NCBI GenBank assembly: GCA_963973915.1
Contig: CAXBBM010000004.1
Coordinates: 186,001-250,000 of the forward strand
DNA: 64,000 nucleotides
Source: Polycyclovorans sp002706265
Lineage (GTDB): Bacteria > Pseudomonadota > Gammaproteobacteria > Nevskiales > Nevskiaceae
Reading direction: 5' to 3'
The position numbers and the translations under genes are program-made. Each line of letters begins with the position of its first letter. Within the stretch, counting starts at the first letter, position 1. Positions 1 to 8,686 of the stretch are shown here, one piece after another. The notes beneath the pieces are model-generated. The model was not told the DNA's origin. It saw only the letters and a program-made list of their open reading frames with translations, and did no database searches.

Positions 1-301
1 TGTAGGTTTCGTCCGGATTGGCGCCCGACACGATCAGGTGTTGCACCTTGTTGGCGTGATACAGCTCCGCTGCCGCGCGGATGCGGCCCTCGAATTCTTG
101 ATTGGGGCCGCCGCTGCGTGAGCGGTGGCTGGTGCCCAGAATCAGCCCGACCTCGGTTTCGGGCAGCAGCGCCAGGTCTTTGTAGAGGCTGGATTTGGTG
201 CTGTTGATCACCCAGCGATTGGCGCCCAGCACCAGCAGGGCAAAGACGAAAAAGCCCAGCAACAACCAGCGAAAGGTGCGACGGCGTACGGAGGGCCGCA
301 T
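1..301 (-). CDS. SanA/YdcF-like (DUF218) membrane protein, 3' end cut by window edge
   Basis: The 100 visible residues begin with a basic stretch and one hydrophobic segment (about residues 11-27, RWLLLGFFVFALLVLG), which should anchor the protein in the inner membrane. The motif LGTSHRSRSG and the later HLIVSGAN match the start of the DUF218/SanA fold, a family linked in E. coli to envelope barrier function and vancomycin exclusion. The rest of the domain lies outside the window. The ATG at 301 sits 54 bp downstream of the VWA gene stop on the same strand, so the two may be co-transcribed. The family call is firm; the exact role is inferred. Confidence 0.75.
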   Translation of the reverse strand, partial: MRPSVRRRTFRWLLLGFFVFALLVLGANRWVINSTKSSLYKDLALLPETEVGLILGTSHRSRSGGPNQEFEGRIRAAAELYHANKVQHLIVSGANPDETY

Positions 302-354
302 CACGGCAATCCTGTCATTCGGGGAGGGGCAGTCGCGGGGGTCATGGCGCCAGT

Positions 355-1533
355 CTAATGAGCCAGGCGCTTCATGGCGCTTTCCAGCCCGGCCAAACTC
401 AGCGGGAACATGCGGTCAGCCCCGATCAGCTGCTGGGTGATCTGGCATGACTGCGAATGCTTCCAGTGATCTTCCCGCTCGGGGTTGAGCCACACCAGCC
501 TCGGAAAATGGCGTTGCAGGCGCTCCATCCAGATCGCCCCCGGTTCCTCGTTCCAGTGCTCCACGCTGCCGCCGGCGGAGGTGATTTCGTAGGGGCTCAT
601 GGCCGCATCGCCCACCACGATCACCCGATAGTCGCCGGTGAACTTGTGAAGCACGTCGTACACCGGAATCCGCTCGGAATGGCGGCGCACGTTGTCTTTC
701 CAAACGCTCTCGTAGAGAAAATTGTGGAAATAGTAGGTTTCGAGATGCTTGAACTCGCTCTTGGTGGCCGAGAACAGTTCTTCGCAGACCCGGATGTGCG
801 GGTCCATAGAGCCGCCGATGTCGAAGAACAAGAGCAGCTTGGTGGCGTTACGGCGCTCCGGCACCATCTTGATGTCGAGCCAGCCGGCGTTGCGCGCGGT
901 GGAGCCGATGGTGTCGTCAATGTCGAGCACATCGGCCGCGCCTTCGCGGGCGAAGCGGCGCAGACGCCGCAGCGCCACCTTGATGTTGCGGGTGCCCAGT
1001 TCCAGCGTGTCGTCAAGGTTCTTGAACTCGCGCTTTTCCCATACCTTGACCGCCGATTTCTTGCCGCCGGGACCGCCGATGCGCACGCCCTCGGGGTTGT
1101 AGCCGCCGTGGCCGAACGGCGAGGTGCCGTTGGTGCCGATCCACTTGCTGCCGCCCTCGTGGCGTTCCTTCTGTTCTTCTAGCCGCTTCTTGAGCGTTTC
1201 CATCAGCGCGTCGAGCCCGCCCAGCGCCTCGATCTTCGCCTTTTCTTCGGCACTGAAATGGCGGTCGAACTGCTTCTTCAGCCAGTCTTCGGGCAGCGAC
1301 TCGAACAACTCGCCGGTGATCGCCTCCACCCCCTTGAAGTAGGCGGCAAATGCACGGTCGAAGCGGTCGTACTGGGACTCGTCCTTGACCAGGGCGGCGC
1401 GCGACAGGTGGTAGAAATCGTCGAGCGAAAAAATCGCCACGTGCTTCGACAGCGCCTCCAGCAACATCAGAAACTCGGAAAGCGCTGCCTTGACGCCCGC
1501 CTCGCGAACGGTGAAGAAAAAAGTGAAGAGCAT
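355..1533 (-). CDS. VWA domain protein (CoxE-like)
   Basis: This 392-residue cytoplasmic protein has a helical N-terminal half (1-200), with a glycine-rich patch at about 127-158, and a C-terminal von Willebrand A domain. The MIDAS motif DIGGS is at residues 238-242 and should bind a divalent metal. Relatives usually pair with a MoxR-type AAA+ ATPase as a chaperone or insertion system, but no such ATPase is visible here. The gene follows DoxX by 85 bp and precedes the SanA-like gene by 53 bp, all on the minus strand. The family assignment is good; the substrate is unknown. Confidence 0.82.
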   Translation of the reverse strand: MLFTFFFTVREAGVKAALSEFLMLLEALSKHVAIFSLDDFYHLSRAALVKDESQYDRFDRAFAAYFKGVEAITGELFESLPEDWLKKQFDRHFSAEEKAKIEALGGLDALMETLKKRLEEQKERHEGGSKWIGTNGTSPFGHGGYNPEGVRIGGPGGKKSAVKVWEKREFKNLDDTLELGTRNIKVALRRLRRFAREGAADVLDIDDTIGSTARNAGWLDIKMVPERRNATKLLLFFDIGGSMDPHIRVCEELFSATKSEFKHLETYYFHNFLYESVWKDNVRRHSERIPVYDVLHKFTGDYRVIVVGDAAMSPYEITSAGGSVEHWNEEPGAIWMERLQRHFPRLVWLNPEREDHWKHSQSCQITQQLIGADRMFPLSLAGLESAMKRLAH

Positions 1534-1618
1534 GGGACCTGGCCCTCCGGTGCGATGGGCGAATGAACGATCCCCAGTTTACGGGCAGGCGGCCATCACG
1601 GGTTGCGGCCGCGGCGGG

Positions 1619-2101
1619 TCAGGGCGCGCGGCCGGCCAACCCGCGCTGCCACACCTCGCGGCGCAACCACAACAAGGCAGCGCAGCTCAGCCACACGCCG
1701 CAGGCCATGGCGAACAGCTGGCCGCCGTCGGAACTGCCGTCGTTGTTCTGCACGGCAACACCCAGGGGTGTGAACAGGTGAAAAAAGATCGCCCCCGACA
1801 TCACCCCCAGCCCCAGCGCCGCACCCAGCACCTGCAGGCTGCGCAGGCGCGTCACGCTTGCGCCGGTCAGCAGCAGCAATGACGCCAGCAGCTCGGCACT
1901 GCCGACCACATGGGCCGAGAACAGGCCACCAGGCGCGAACAGACCCGGAAAACCCAGGGAGGCCGCCCAGGGGTCGAGCCTGTGCTCGAAGATGTGAACG
2001 GTCTCGGGCGAGCCGGTGAACTTGAAGAACAGCGATTGCACGAACACGAAGCTTGCGAAAACCGTCAGCGGCCAGTGGCCGTGTTGTCTGAGCCATTGCA
2101 T
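1619..2101 (-). CDS. DoxX-like small membrane protein
   Basis: A 160-residue protein with four predicted membrane segments, typical of the DoxX superfamily. Motifs include SFVFVQSLFFKFTGSPET in the first helix region and SAELLASLLLL in the second. I chose the ATG at 2101 because AAGGAGA lies about 8 bases upstream; an upstream in-frame extension to 2200 has no such site and runs into the YHS gene. It lies 29 bp after the YHS-domain gene and is the last of a five-gene minus-strand run. DoxX proteins have been tied to redox and thiol stress, but the role here is not shown. Confidence 0.78.
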   Translation of the reverse strand: MQWLRQHGHWPLTVFASFVFVQSLFFKFTGSPETVHIFEHRLDPWAASLGFPGLFAPGGLFSAHVVGSAELLASLLLLTGASVTRLRSLQVLGAALGLGVMSGAIFFHLFTPLGVAVQNNDGSSDGGQLFAMACGVWLSCAALLWLRREVWQRGLAGRAP

Positions 2102-2130
2102 GGTGCGATCTCCTTCAGGGCGCGGCGGCG

Positions 2131-2640
2131 TCATTGTTCGAGCAGGCCGGGAAATTTCGGGTCGGCTGCCTTGATGTAGCCCTGCGGGTCCCGGGCCCAT
2201 TTTTTCTGGATGCCCGAGTCGTAGTTCAGGTACAGCTTGCCGTCGATGACGGCGAACGCCTCGGGGTCGATCTTCACCAGGTCGCCCTTGGCCACGCCGT
2301 AGGCGCAGTAGCCGCCGTACTGCGGCGCGTACCGCTCGGGATGGGCCTTGAACATCTCAAGGTGCTCGGCCGAGGCGAATTTCCACTTCGCGCCCTTCCA
2401 GGTATGAACGTGCGCGTCACTGCCGGGCACCGGCCTGCCTTCGGTGAAATAGGCGACCGGGTCGTAGCCGACTATTGCGGTATCGGTGGTCGAGGCGCCG
2501 AACAGCCCGGGCTTGAGCGTGTTGACCGGGGGCGCGGCGACGACCGCCATCGAACTGCCGAAGAGCATGAGCAACGCGGCCAGCCGGCGACTGATCCGGG
2601 TGCGCGGGGCGCCGGGGCGACAACAATCGAATACAGACAT
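2131..2640 (-). CDS. Exported YHS-domain protein
   Basis: The 169-residue product starts with a basic N-terminus and a hydrophobic segment (about 19-36), so it is probably exported to the periplasm. The body contains a YHS-type domain: VGYDPVAYFTEG, then FASAEHLEMFKAHPERYAPQYGGYC and YGVAKGD. This layout is common in small secreted YHS proteins thought to bind metals. The start at 2640 has GGAG about 9 bases upstream. It sits between the ATP-grasp gene (53 bp upstream) and DoxX (29 bp downstream). The metal-binding role is inferred from the family. Confidence 0.8.
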   Translation of the reverse strand: MSVFDCCRPGAPRTRISRRLAALLMLFGSSMAVVAAPPVNTLKPGLFGASTTDTAIVGYDPVAYFTEGRPVPGSDAHVHTWKGAKWKFASAEHLEMFKAHPERYAPQYGGYCAYGVAKGDLVKIDPEAFAVIDGKLYLNYDSGIQKKWARDPQGYIKAADPKFPGLLEQ

Positions 2641-2693
2641 GGGTGTACTCCAGACGGGGCGACGGGAAGGGCGACAGACAGGGCACAGCAGGC

Positions 2694-3836
2694 TCAGAAC
2701 CACTGCCGCGCACGCGCGAGGTCGGTGACAAAGCGGCGCAGCAGTTCGACCGGGCCGGTCACCGGTGCGCCGTCTCGGGCACGCGCCGCACCGACGCGAA
2801 ACGCCAGCGCCCACTGCCGGAACATGGCGGCATAGCCCACCAGCAGCGGCGTGCCGGGGTGATAGATGTGGGCGCTCTCGGCGGTGACGCCGTTCAGCTC
2901 CAGCACCCGCAGGCCGTCGCCGCGCTGCAGATGTTCGATGCTGGGCGCGCGCAGGTCGAGTCGGCCGAAGGCGTACCCGGGCACCGCATCGGCCAGTCGC
3001 GTCAGGGTGGCGACCAGCGCCGGCGTGACCCGCGCGGTGGCGTCCAGAAACAGGCTGCCGCGGCAGTGCGCGCCAATCTCGACCAGTGCGATCGACTCGC
3101 CGCTGTCCGGCACCCTTTGCAGGTCTTCAGCCCAGCGCGCGAACAGGGTGTCGGCAATCAGCCGCGCCCGGGCGTCGTCGAGAATCAGTTGTTGCAGGCT
3201 GCGCTGGCCGTCGCCGGTGACCTGCGGGAAGGTTTTGTGGACGATCGACAGCACCTGCACCTGCGGCTGGTCGGGCATGCGGGCAATGAAGATGCCGAAC
3301 TCGTCGCCGTCGATGTATTGCTGGGCAATCACCGCGCCATTGAAGCGGGCCAGATAGTCGTGCACCGCCGCCGCGTTGCGGGCGATGAACACGCCGCGCC
3401 CGCGCTGGCCGATGTCGGGCTTGAGCACCACCGGGTAGCCGTGAACCTCGGCAAAGCGCAGGGCCGCCGTGTGGCGCAGCGGGCCGTCCCCGGCGGCGAT
3501 GCGCGTGCACACCGCGGCCAGATCGGGGGCGTTGTGCTGCAGCGGCGCCAGCGCCTGAAACTTGTGCTCACCGACCACGCCGCCGGCGTCGAGCGCGGAA
3601 TTTGCGGCGGTGAAGACCGTGGGCCGCAGGTGCCGCAGGCCCAGCAGCAAGATCCACGCGACGATCGGCAGGTAGTACAGCCACGCCGGCCAGAATTCCC
3701 AGCGCCGCGCACGTTCCAGGCGAATCGACCACCGCGTGCGCCACGGCAGGGCCGGCACCTTCGGCGGCGCTTCCCAGGGTTGGCGTGCCGGCTGCGGCGC
3801 GGCGCCCGTGCGCCGATGATCAGCGCTGCCGTTCAT
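2694..3836 (-). CDS. ATP-grasp family ligase with N-terminal membrane segment
   Basis: A 380-residue protein. After a proline-rich N-terminus there is one hydrophobic segment (about 53-67, WLYYLPIVAWILLLG). The rest looks like an ATP-grasp carboxylate-amine ligase: YPVVLKPDIGQRGRGVF is the ATP-binding lysine/glycine loop, DEFGIFIAR follows, and YAFGRLDLRA plus RVLELNG carry the acidic metal-binding residues near the C-terminus. The substrate cannot be read from the sequence. Its start overlaps the DinB-like gene by 17 bp, indicating translational coupling in the 4820-to-1619 operon. Confidence 0.75.
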   Translation of the reverse strand: MNGSADHRRTGAAPQPARQPWEAPPKVPALPWRTRWSIRLERARRWEFWPAWLYYLPIVAWILLLGLRHLRPTVFTAANSALDAGGVVGEHKFQALAPLQHNAPDLAAVCTRIAAGDGPLRHTAALRFAEVHGYPVVLKPDIGQRGRGVFIARNAAAVHDYLARFNGAVIAQQYIDGDEFGIFIARMPDQPQVQVLSIVHKTFPQVTGDGQRSLQQLILDDARARLIADTLFARWAEDLQRVPDSGESIALVEIGAHCRGSLFLDATARVTPALVATLTRLADAVPGYAFGRLDLRAPSIEHLQRGDGLRVLELNGVTAESAHIYHPGTPLLVGYAAMFRQWALAFRVGAARARDGAPVTGPVELLRRFVTDLARARQWF

Positions 3837-4332
3837 GGCGCAGTGTCGATGGCGCCTTGCCGAAGTCGGCGCCCAGGTCGATGCCCTGCTGCATCGCGTG
3901 AACCCGAATCAGGGCGTAGTGATGCACCGCATGGCTGGCCAGAAACATCAGCTCGCGGCTGACCGTGGAGTGCCCCAGCAGCGCCTCTTCGCCTGCCAAC
4001 CCGCCGCGCATGTGCACGGCCACCGGCTCGGGAAACGCCCGCCCGGCCAGTTCCGTGAGTTGCGCCTTGAGCCCGCGGATACGCTCATCGGCCACGGCGT
4101 GTTGCTGTTCTGCCGCCGGGTCACGGGCGCGGGCGTCGTAGTCGATGACCCGGTCCGGTAGCTGCTCCATGAACGCCGAGTAATGCTCGATGACGTGGCG
4201 CAGATGCGGGCCAACGTGGCTCGAATAGTCCGCGTCGGGGCGCTGCGCGTAGGCCGCCACCACCTGCAGCGCCTGGTCGAGCACGGCGGCGTTGTAGGCC
4301 ATCAGCCGTTCGAGATTGGGATGTACGTTCAT
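3820..4332 (-). CDS. DinB-like four-helix metal-binding protein
   Basis: A 170-residue helical protein of the DinB/YfiT superfamily, not to be confused with DNA polymerase IV. Histidines spaced for a metal site occur in HLRHVIEHY (about 43-51) and in SHAVHHYALI near residue 140. Members of this superfamily include thiol transferases and uncharacterised proteins. The ATG at 4332 overlaps the stop of the upstream membrane-protein gene as ATGA, and the 3' end overlaps the ATP-grasp gene by 17 bp. Enzymatic activity is not predicted with confidence. Confidence 0.72.
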   Translation of the reverse strand: MNVHPNLERLMAYNAAVLDQALQVVAAYAQRPDADYSSHVGPHLRHVIEHYSAFMEQLPDRVIDYDARARDPAAEQQHAVADERIRGLKAQLTELAGRAFPEPVAVHMRGGLAGEEALLGHSTVSRELMFLASHAVHHYALIRVHAMQQGIDLGADFGKAPSTLRHERQR

Positions 4333-4820
4333 GCGTGCGCCGAGGCGGTTGAGGGCAGTGTGGTGCGCGCCAGCAGCAGCGCGTACCCCAGACAGAACAG
4401 CAGCGTGGGGATGAATCCGGCCGCCAGGGTCATGACGACCTGCGGGGTGCCGATGGCCGCGTGCACGCCCCACAGCACCGCGTAGGTGCACCCCATGCCC
4501 CCACAAAAGGCCAGCACGGCACCCTGGCGGGCCGAGCGGCCGCGTCTGAAGAACCGCCGCATGATCGCGGTGCCGTAATAGGTCAGCAGCGTGCTGGCGA
4601 GCCAATGGACGGCACCGACCGTGATCGCCATCTCAGGGCCGGCCGCGCGGTTGGCATACACCGCCCACAGCGCGTAAACCAGTGCGCCCAGCATCGCGCC
4701 GGGCAGACCGTCAACCACCTGTCGCAGCGCCATCAGCATGGTCCGGCCGTGGCCGCGGCACAGACCGGTCTGCCGGGCGGCATCGGAGGTGTTGCCGGGC
4801 AGGTCGGGGTGATCCGTCAT
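4329..4820 (-). CDS. Uncharacterised integral membrane protein
   Basis: I do not recognise this family. The product has four likely membrane segments, including DGLPGAMLGALVYALWAVYA, an aromatic-rich second one (TVGAVHWLASTLLTYYGTA), and two more before the C-terminus. The start is uncertain: the frame is open up to 4928 and no upstream ATG (4928, 4907, 4862, 4820) has a strong ribosome binding site. I used 4820 because it leaves a short soluble N-terminus. It is the first gene of the operon reading down to DoxX, coupled to the DinB-like gene by an ATGA overlap. Confidence 0.6.
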   Translation of the reverse strand: MTDHPDLPGNTSDAARQTGLCRGHGRTMLMALRQVVDGLPGAMLGALVYALWAVYANRAAGPEMAITVGAVHWLASTLLTYYGTAIMRRFFRRGRSARQGAVLAFCGGMGCTYAVLWGVHAAIGTPQVVMTLAAGFIPTLLFCLGYALLLARTTLPSTASAHA

Positions 4821-4989
4821 AGGGCGGTTGGTGAGTGGCAAGGCCCTTGGAACGCTCGGCATCGGGTTTGGTTGCGCGGTCGGGGACCGATCTGGAGGAT
4901 GGAACATGAATCCGCGTGTTTCGCACATAAACCCGTCACATTAGCGCCCCAAGATGACAGTTCGACTGAGGTGCAAAGGACGCTGAGCC

Positions 4990-5844
4990 ATGGCAAAACC
5001 CAGGCATTGCCGCGTGACGGCGCGGCTGGCCATCGGCATGGCCCTGGTGGCGTTGGGCGGCTGCACCAAACCGCCCTACCCGCGCGGCACGGTCGAGACG
5101 CTCTACCCCGCGCCACCCCGTCCGGACGTGCGACAGCACCCGGTTGCAGGGCGCAGCCTGCAGGTCGTGGAGATGCCCGGCATCGAAGGCGGCACACCAA
5201 TCCTGTTCGTCCACGGCTCGCCCGGGGACTGGCAGGCCTGGGCGCGCTACCTCGACACCGCCGACCTGCCCCGCGCCGGCGCGCGCCGGGCGGTGGACCG
5301 CCCCGGATTCGGCGGTTCCGGCCCGGGCCGGGTGATCACCGATCTGCGTGCCCAGGCGGCCCTGCTCGCCGGCTTGATTGCCGACGACGGCCCGCCGGCC
5401 GTGGTGGTGGGGCACTCACTGGGCGGACCATTGGTGGCCTGGATGGCCATCGACTTCCCCGAAAAGGTCTGCGGCGCGGTGATGGTGGCCGGGTCAGTGG
5501 CGCCCGAGCTTGAGGCCCCGCGCTGGTACAACCGCCTCGCCGACACCCGGCTGGCGCGCTGGCTGCTGCCGGACGCGCTGCTCTGGTCGAATCACGAAAT
5601 CATGTCGCTGCAGGCCGAGTTACGGCTGCTCGACGCCCACTGGCCAGCATTGCAGCGGCCGCTGATGGCCGTGCAGGGCATGGACGACGCGCTGGTCGAT
5701 CCCAAGACCCTCGACTACCTGAAAAGCCGGGTGCCTGCGCCATGGCTGACCGCGGTGCCCGTCTTCGATCAGGGCCATTTCGTGCTGTGGAAAGCGCCGG
5801 CATCGGTCATCGACGCCATCGTCAGCCTGCCGTGCTGGCCCTGA
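4990..5844 (+). CDS. Alpha/beta hydrolase, predicted lipoprotein
   Basis: A 284-residue protein with a lipoprotein signal: hydrophobic stretch then lipobox LGGC with the acylated cysteine at residue 25. The mature part is an alpha/beta hydrolase: oxyanion-hole HG at 75-76 (LFVHGSPGD), nucleophile elbow GHSLGG with Ser143, a likely acid in the GMDD turn (about 232), and the catalytic His263 in DQGHF. It should act in the periplasm or on the membrane surface. It is divergent from the 4820 operon and convergent with the small membrane gene ending at 5863. Substrate unknown. Confidence 0.8.
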   Translation: MAKPRHCRVTARLAIGMALVALGGCTKPPYPRGTVETLYPAPPRPDVRQHPVAGRSLQVVEMPGIEGGTPILFVHGSPGDWQAWARYLDTADLPRAGARRAVDRPGFGGSGPGRVITDLRAQAALLAGLIADDGPPAVVVGHSLGGPLVAWMAIDFPEKVCGAVMVAGSVAPELEAPRWYNRLADTRLARWLLPDALLWSNHEIMSLQAELRLLDAHWPALQRPLMAVQGMDDALVDPKTLDYLKSRVPAPWLTAVPVFDQGHFVLWKAPASVIDAIVSLPCWP

Positions 5845-5862
5845 GCGACCGGCGGGCGCGAC

Positions 5863-6192
5863 TCAGTCGATGTCGCGCGTCCGTCGCGGACCGACGCGCC
5901 GCTCTTCGCCATCTGGGGGTGGCGCATCGCGGTGGCGACGGTCCTGCCGCTCCTGCTCGCGTCGGTCGATGCGGCGGCCGCTGCTCTGGGCGCTTGCCTC
6001 GCGCCGCAACGCTTCTTTCTTCGAGTAGAACAGCAGATAGACCAGATAAACGACCAGCATCAGGCCCGCGAACGTCAGCGCAATGTCGATCAGTGTCAGC
6101 ACCTGAGTGGCCTCGAATTCTGCTGCGGCAACGTGCGGGTCATGTCGTTGATTCAGAGTGGGGTTGGGAACGGCACGGCTATCATGGTCCAT
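5863..6192 (-). CDS. Small single-pass membrane protein with charged tail
   Basis: A 109-residue protein with no family I recognise. One hydrophobic segment (about 34-55, DIALTFAGLMLVVYLVYLLF) is followed by a very basic, arginine-rich cytoplasmic tail ending in GPRRTRD. The start at 6192 is the first ATG that does not run into the divergent AsmA gene; it has no clear ribosome binding site, so the true start could be further in. Its only neighbours are convergent (the hydrolase, 18 bp away) and divergent (asmA, 22 bp between starts). Confidence 0.55.
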   Translation of the reverse strand: MDHDSRAVPNPTLNQRHDPHVAAAEFEATQVLTLIDIALTFAGLMLVVYLVYLLFYSKKEALRREASAQSSGRRIDRREQERQDRRHRDAPPPDGEERRVGPRRTRDID

Positions 6193-6214
6193 TCGTCTTC
6201 GAGAAGGGGGGCTT

Positions 6215-8686
6215 ATGCCCAAAGCACTGAAAATCGGTCTGGCAGCGCTCGGCGCGCTGCTGGTGTTGTTGATTGGCATCGCCATCGCGCTGCCCTTGCT
6301 GATCGACCCGAATGATTACCGCGACACCATTGCCACCAAGGTGGAAGAGGCCACCGGCCGAAGCTTCGCGCTCGGCAAGATCGAATTGAAGGTGTTCCCG
6401 TGGGTGAAGTTGCGCGTCAACGACGCTGAACTGGGCAATGCCGCAGGCTTTGGTGACCAGCCCTTCGCCTCGGTGCAAGAAGCCGACGTGGGCGTCAAGG
6501 TGTTGCCACTGCTGTTCGACCGACAACTGGTGGTCAGCGCGGTCACGCTCAAGGGGCTCACCGCCCACCTGACCCGCAAAGCCGACGGCACCAACAACTG
6601 GGACGACCTGGCGCGCGCAGACGACGCCGCCCCGCAAGCGCCCGAGGCGGAAACCGACAGGGGCGGATTCGACCCCGGCCAGATCGACATCGGCGGCGTC
6701 AGCATTCTCGACGCCGCAATCACCTTCGACGACCGGCAGACCGGCCAGCGCGTCACGATCGAAGATTTCTCGCTGGAGACCGGCCGCCTCGCCCTTGGCG
6801 AAGCCTTCGACGTCACCACCGGCGCCCGCGTCACCCTGGGCGAGCCCGCCATGACCGTGCGCTGGGACCTCAGCAGCCACGTCTCCCCCGACGATGATTT
6901 CACCCAGATCGCCGTCGAAGACCTGAAGACCACCCTCACGCTTGAAGGCGAAGGGCTGGACGTGACCAGCGAGCTGACCGGCAACCCCAACATCAACCTC
7001 ACCGACACGCGCCTGGCGTGGCCCGACCTTGCCGTCGACTTCGACGTGACCCACGCCGAGGGCGCGGCCAAGGGCCGCCTCACCTCACCCGTCGAGCTGG
7101 ACTGGACGGCGATGAAGCTGGCCCTGGGCAAGCTGGCGCTGGACGCGACGGCGCGCAGCAAGGCGATCGACAAGCCCATCGACATCAGCCTGCGCGGCGC
7201 CGTCAACTACGACGGCACGGCCCATACCGCCCGCGTGAACGACCTGTCGCTGCAGGCGGGCGAGGCCAAACTCACCGGCAACGTCAACGCCAGCAAGCTC
7301 GACAGCGACGCCCCACAGGCGCAGGGCAAGCTCAACCTGGCCGCCTTTTCACCGCGGAAGCTGGCCGCCGAACTCGGCATCGAACTGCCGCCCATGCAGG
7401 ACGACACCGCGCTGCAGAAGCTGCAGTTCAGCAGCGACATTGGCGGCGGCACGCGCGGCGTGGCGCTGAACAACATCGTGCTGGTGCTGGACGACACCAC
7501 CGCAAGGGGTTCCGCCGAGGTGCGCGATTTCGCCACCCAGGCGATCCGCTTCGACCTGACCGTGGACACCCTCGACGCCGACCGCTACATGCCCCCCAAC
7601 GAAGCGGTCGAGGCGGCCAAGGAGCAGCCCAGCGAAGAGACCGCCAAAGAGGCCAGCGACGACATCAACCAGATCGAACTGCCCACCGAGATGCTTGACG
7701 CGCTCAACGTGGACGGCGTGCTGCGCATTGGTGAACTCAAGGTCAGCGGCCTGACGCTCAGCGACGCCAGAGTCACCCTCAGCGGCGCCGCCGGACAGCC
7801 CAAACGGCAGCAGGTCACGGCAAAACTTTATGGCGGCGACATCGCGCTGGACCACCGGTACACCCCTGGTGCCACGCCCGGCTGGGCGCTGAAGGCCGGG
7901 CTCGACGCCTTTCAGGCCGCGCCGTTCCTCAAGGACTTTGTGGGCAAGGACTACGTGTCGGGCCTGACGAAGTTCGACATTGACCTGCGCTCCAGCGGCA
8001 CCACCGTGGGCGACCTGCGCGCCGCGCTCAACGGGCAGCTCTCGGCCCGGCTGCGCGATGGCGCGGTCAAGGGCTTCAACCTGGGCGCCATGCTGCGCCG
8101 TGCCCAAGCGGCCTACACCGGCAACAAGGCCGAAGCCCGCGCACCCGCCACGGTGGAAGAAACCGACTTCTCGACCCTGGCGGTCGCCGCGACCATCACC
8201 AACGGCGTGCTCGAAACCACGCTGCTCGACGCTGCCAGTCCGCTGTTGCGGCTTGAAGGCGGCGGCAAGGTCAACCTGGTCGATGAAACGCTGGACTTCG
8301 TCGCCAAGCCCACCGTCGTGGCCACCGCCACCGGGCAAGGCGGCAAGGAGCTTGAGGCCCTGCGCGGCCTGACCATTCCCATCGCGCTCACCGGCAGCCT
8401 GTTCGACCCCAAGGTGCGCTTCGACTTCAAGGAGGCCCTGAAAACCCGGGCCGTCAACGAGGCCAGGGAGCGTCTCGGGGTCGATGAAGACGAACTGCGT
8501 GACAAGGCCAAGGCCGAAGAACGCCGGGCGCGCGACAAGCTCGAAACCAAGATCGAGGAAGAACTCGGTGACGGGGCGGCCGACGCCCTGCGCGGCCTGT
8601 TCGGCGGGCGCTCGCGCGCCACGCCAACGCCAACGCCGACCCCCGCGGCGGCGCCCGCGACCGAGGCCACCGAACCCCCAACGTGA
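6215..8686 (+). CDS. AsmA family protein
   Basis: An 823-residue protein anchored by an N-terminal membrane helix (about 8-30) followed by IDPNDYRDTIATKVEEATGR, the AsmA signature. A long beta-rich repetitive body follows, with the AsmA C-terminal region at roughly 560-740 (GLTKFDIDLRSSGTTVGDLR onward). The C-terminus is a charged helix (about 740-795) and a Thr-Pro-rich tail. AsmA-like proteins form periplasmic bridges thought to move phospholipids to the outer membrane. AAGGGGGG lies 5 bases before the ATG. The stop overlaps the mutY start as GTGA. Confidence 0.88.
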   Translation: MPKALKIGLAALGALLVLLIGIAIALPLLIDPNDYRDTIATKVEEATGRSFALGKIELKVFPWVKLRVNDAELGNAAGFGDQPFASVQEADVGVKVLPLLFDRQLVVSAVTLKGLTAHLTRKADGTNNWDDLARADDAAPQAPEAETDRGGFDPGQIDIGGVSILDAAITFDDRQTGQRVTIEDFSLETGRLALGEAFDVTTGARVTLGEPAMTVRWDLSSHVSPDDDFTQIAVEDLKTTLTLEGEGLDVTSELTGNPNINLTDTRLAWPDLAVDFDVTHAEGAAKGRLTSPVELDWTAMKLALGKLALDATARSKAIDKPIDISLRGAVNYDGTAHTARVNDLSLQAGEAKLTGNVNASKLDSDAPQAQGKLNLAAFSPRKLAAELGIELPPMQDDTALQKLQFSSDIGGGTRGVALNNIVLVLDDTTARGSAEVRDFATQAIRFDLTVDTLDADRYMPPNEAVEAAKEQPSEETAKEASDDINQIELPTEMLDALNVDGVLRIGELKVSGLTLSDARVTLSGAAGQPKRQQVTAKLYGGDIALDHRYTPGATPGWALKAGLDAFQAAPFLKDFVGKDYVSGLTKFDIDLRSSGTTVGDLRAALNGQLSARLRDGAVKGFNLGAMLRRAQAAYTGNKAEARAPATVEETDFSTLAVAATITNGVLETTLLDAASPLLRLEGGGKVNLVDETLDFVAKPTVVATATGQGGKELEALRGLTIPIALTGSLFDPKVRFDFKEALKTRAVNEARERLGVDEDELRDKAKAEERRARDKLETKIEEELGDGAADALRGLFGGRSRATPTPTPTPAAAPATEATEPPT

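Noticed and set aside
3820..4332. DinB-like protein as DNA polymerase IV
   Set aside because: The name is shared by two unrelated families; this one is a four-helix metal-binding fold, while the true polymerase IV is at 44449-45528.
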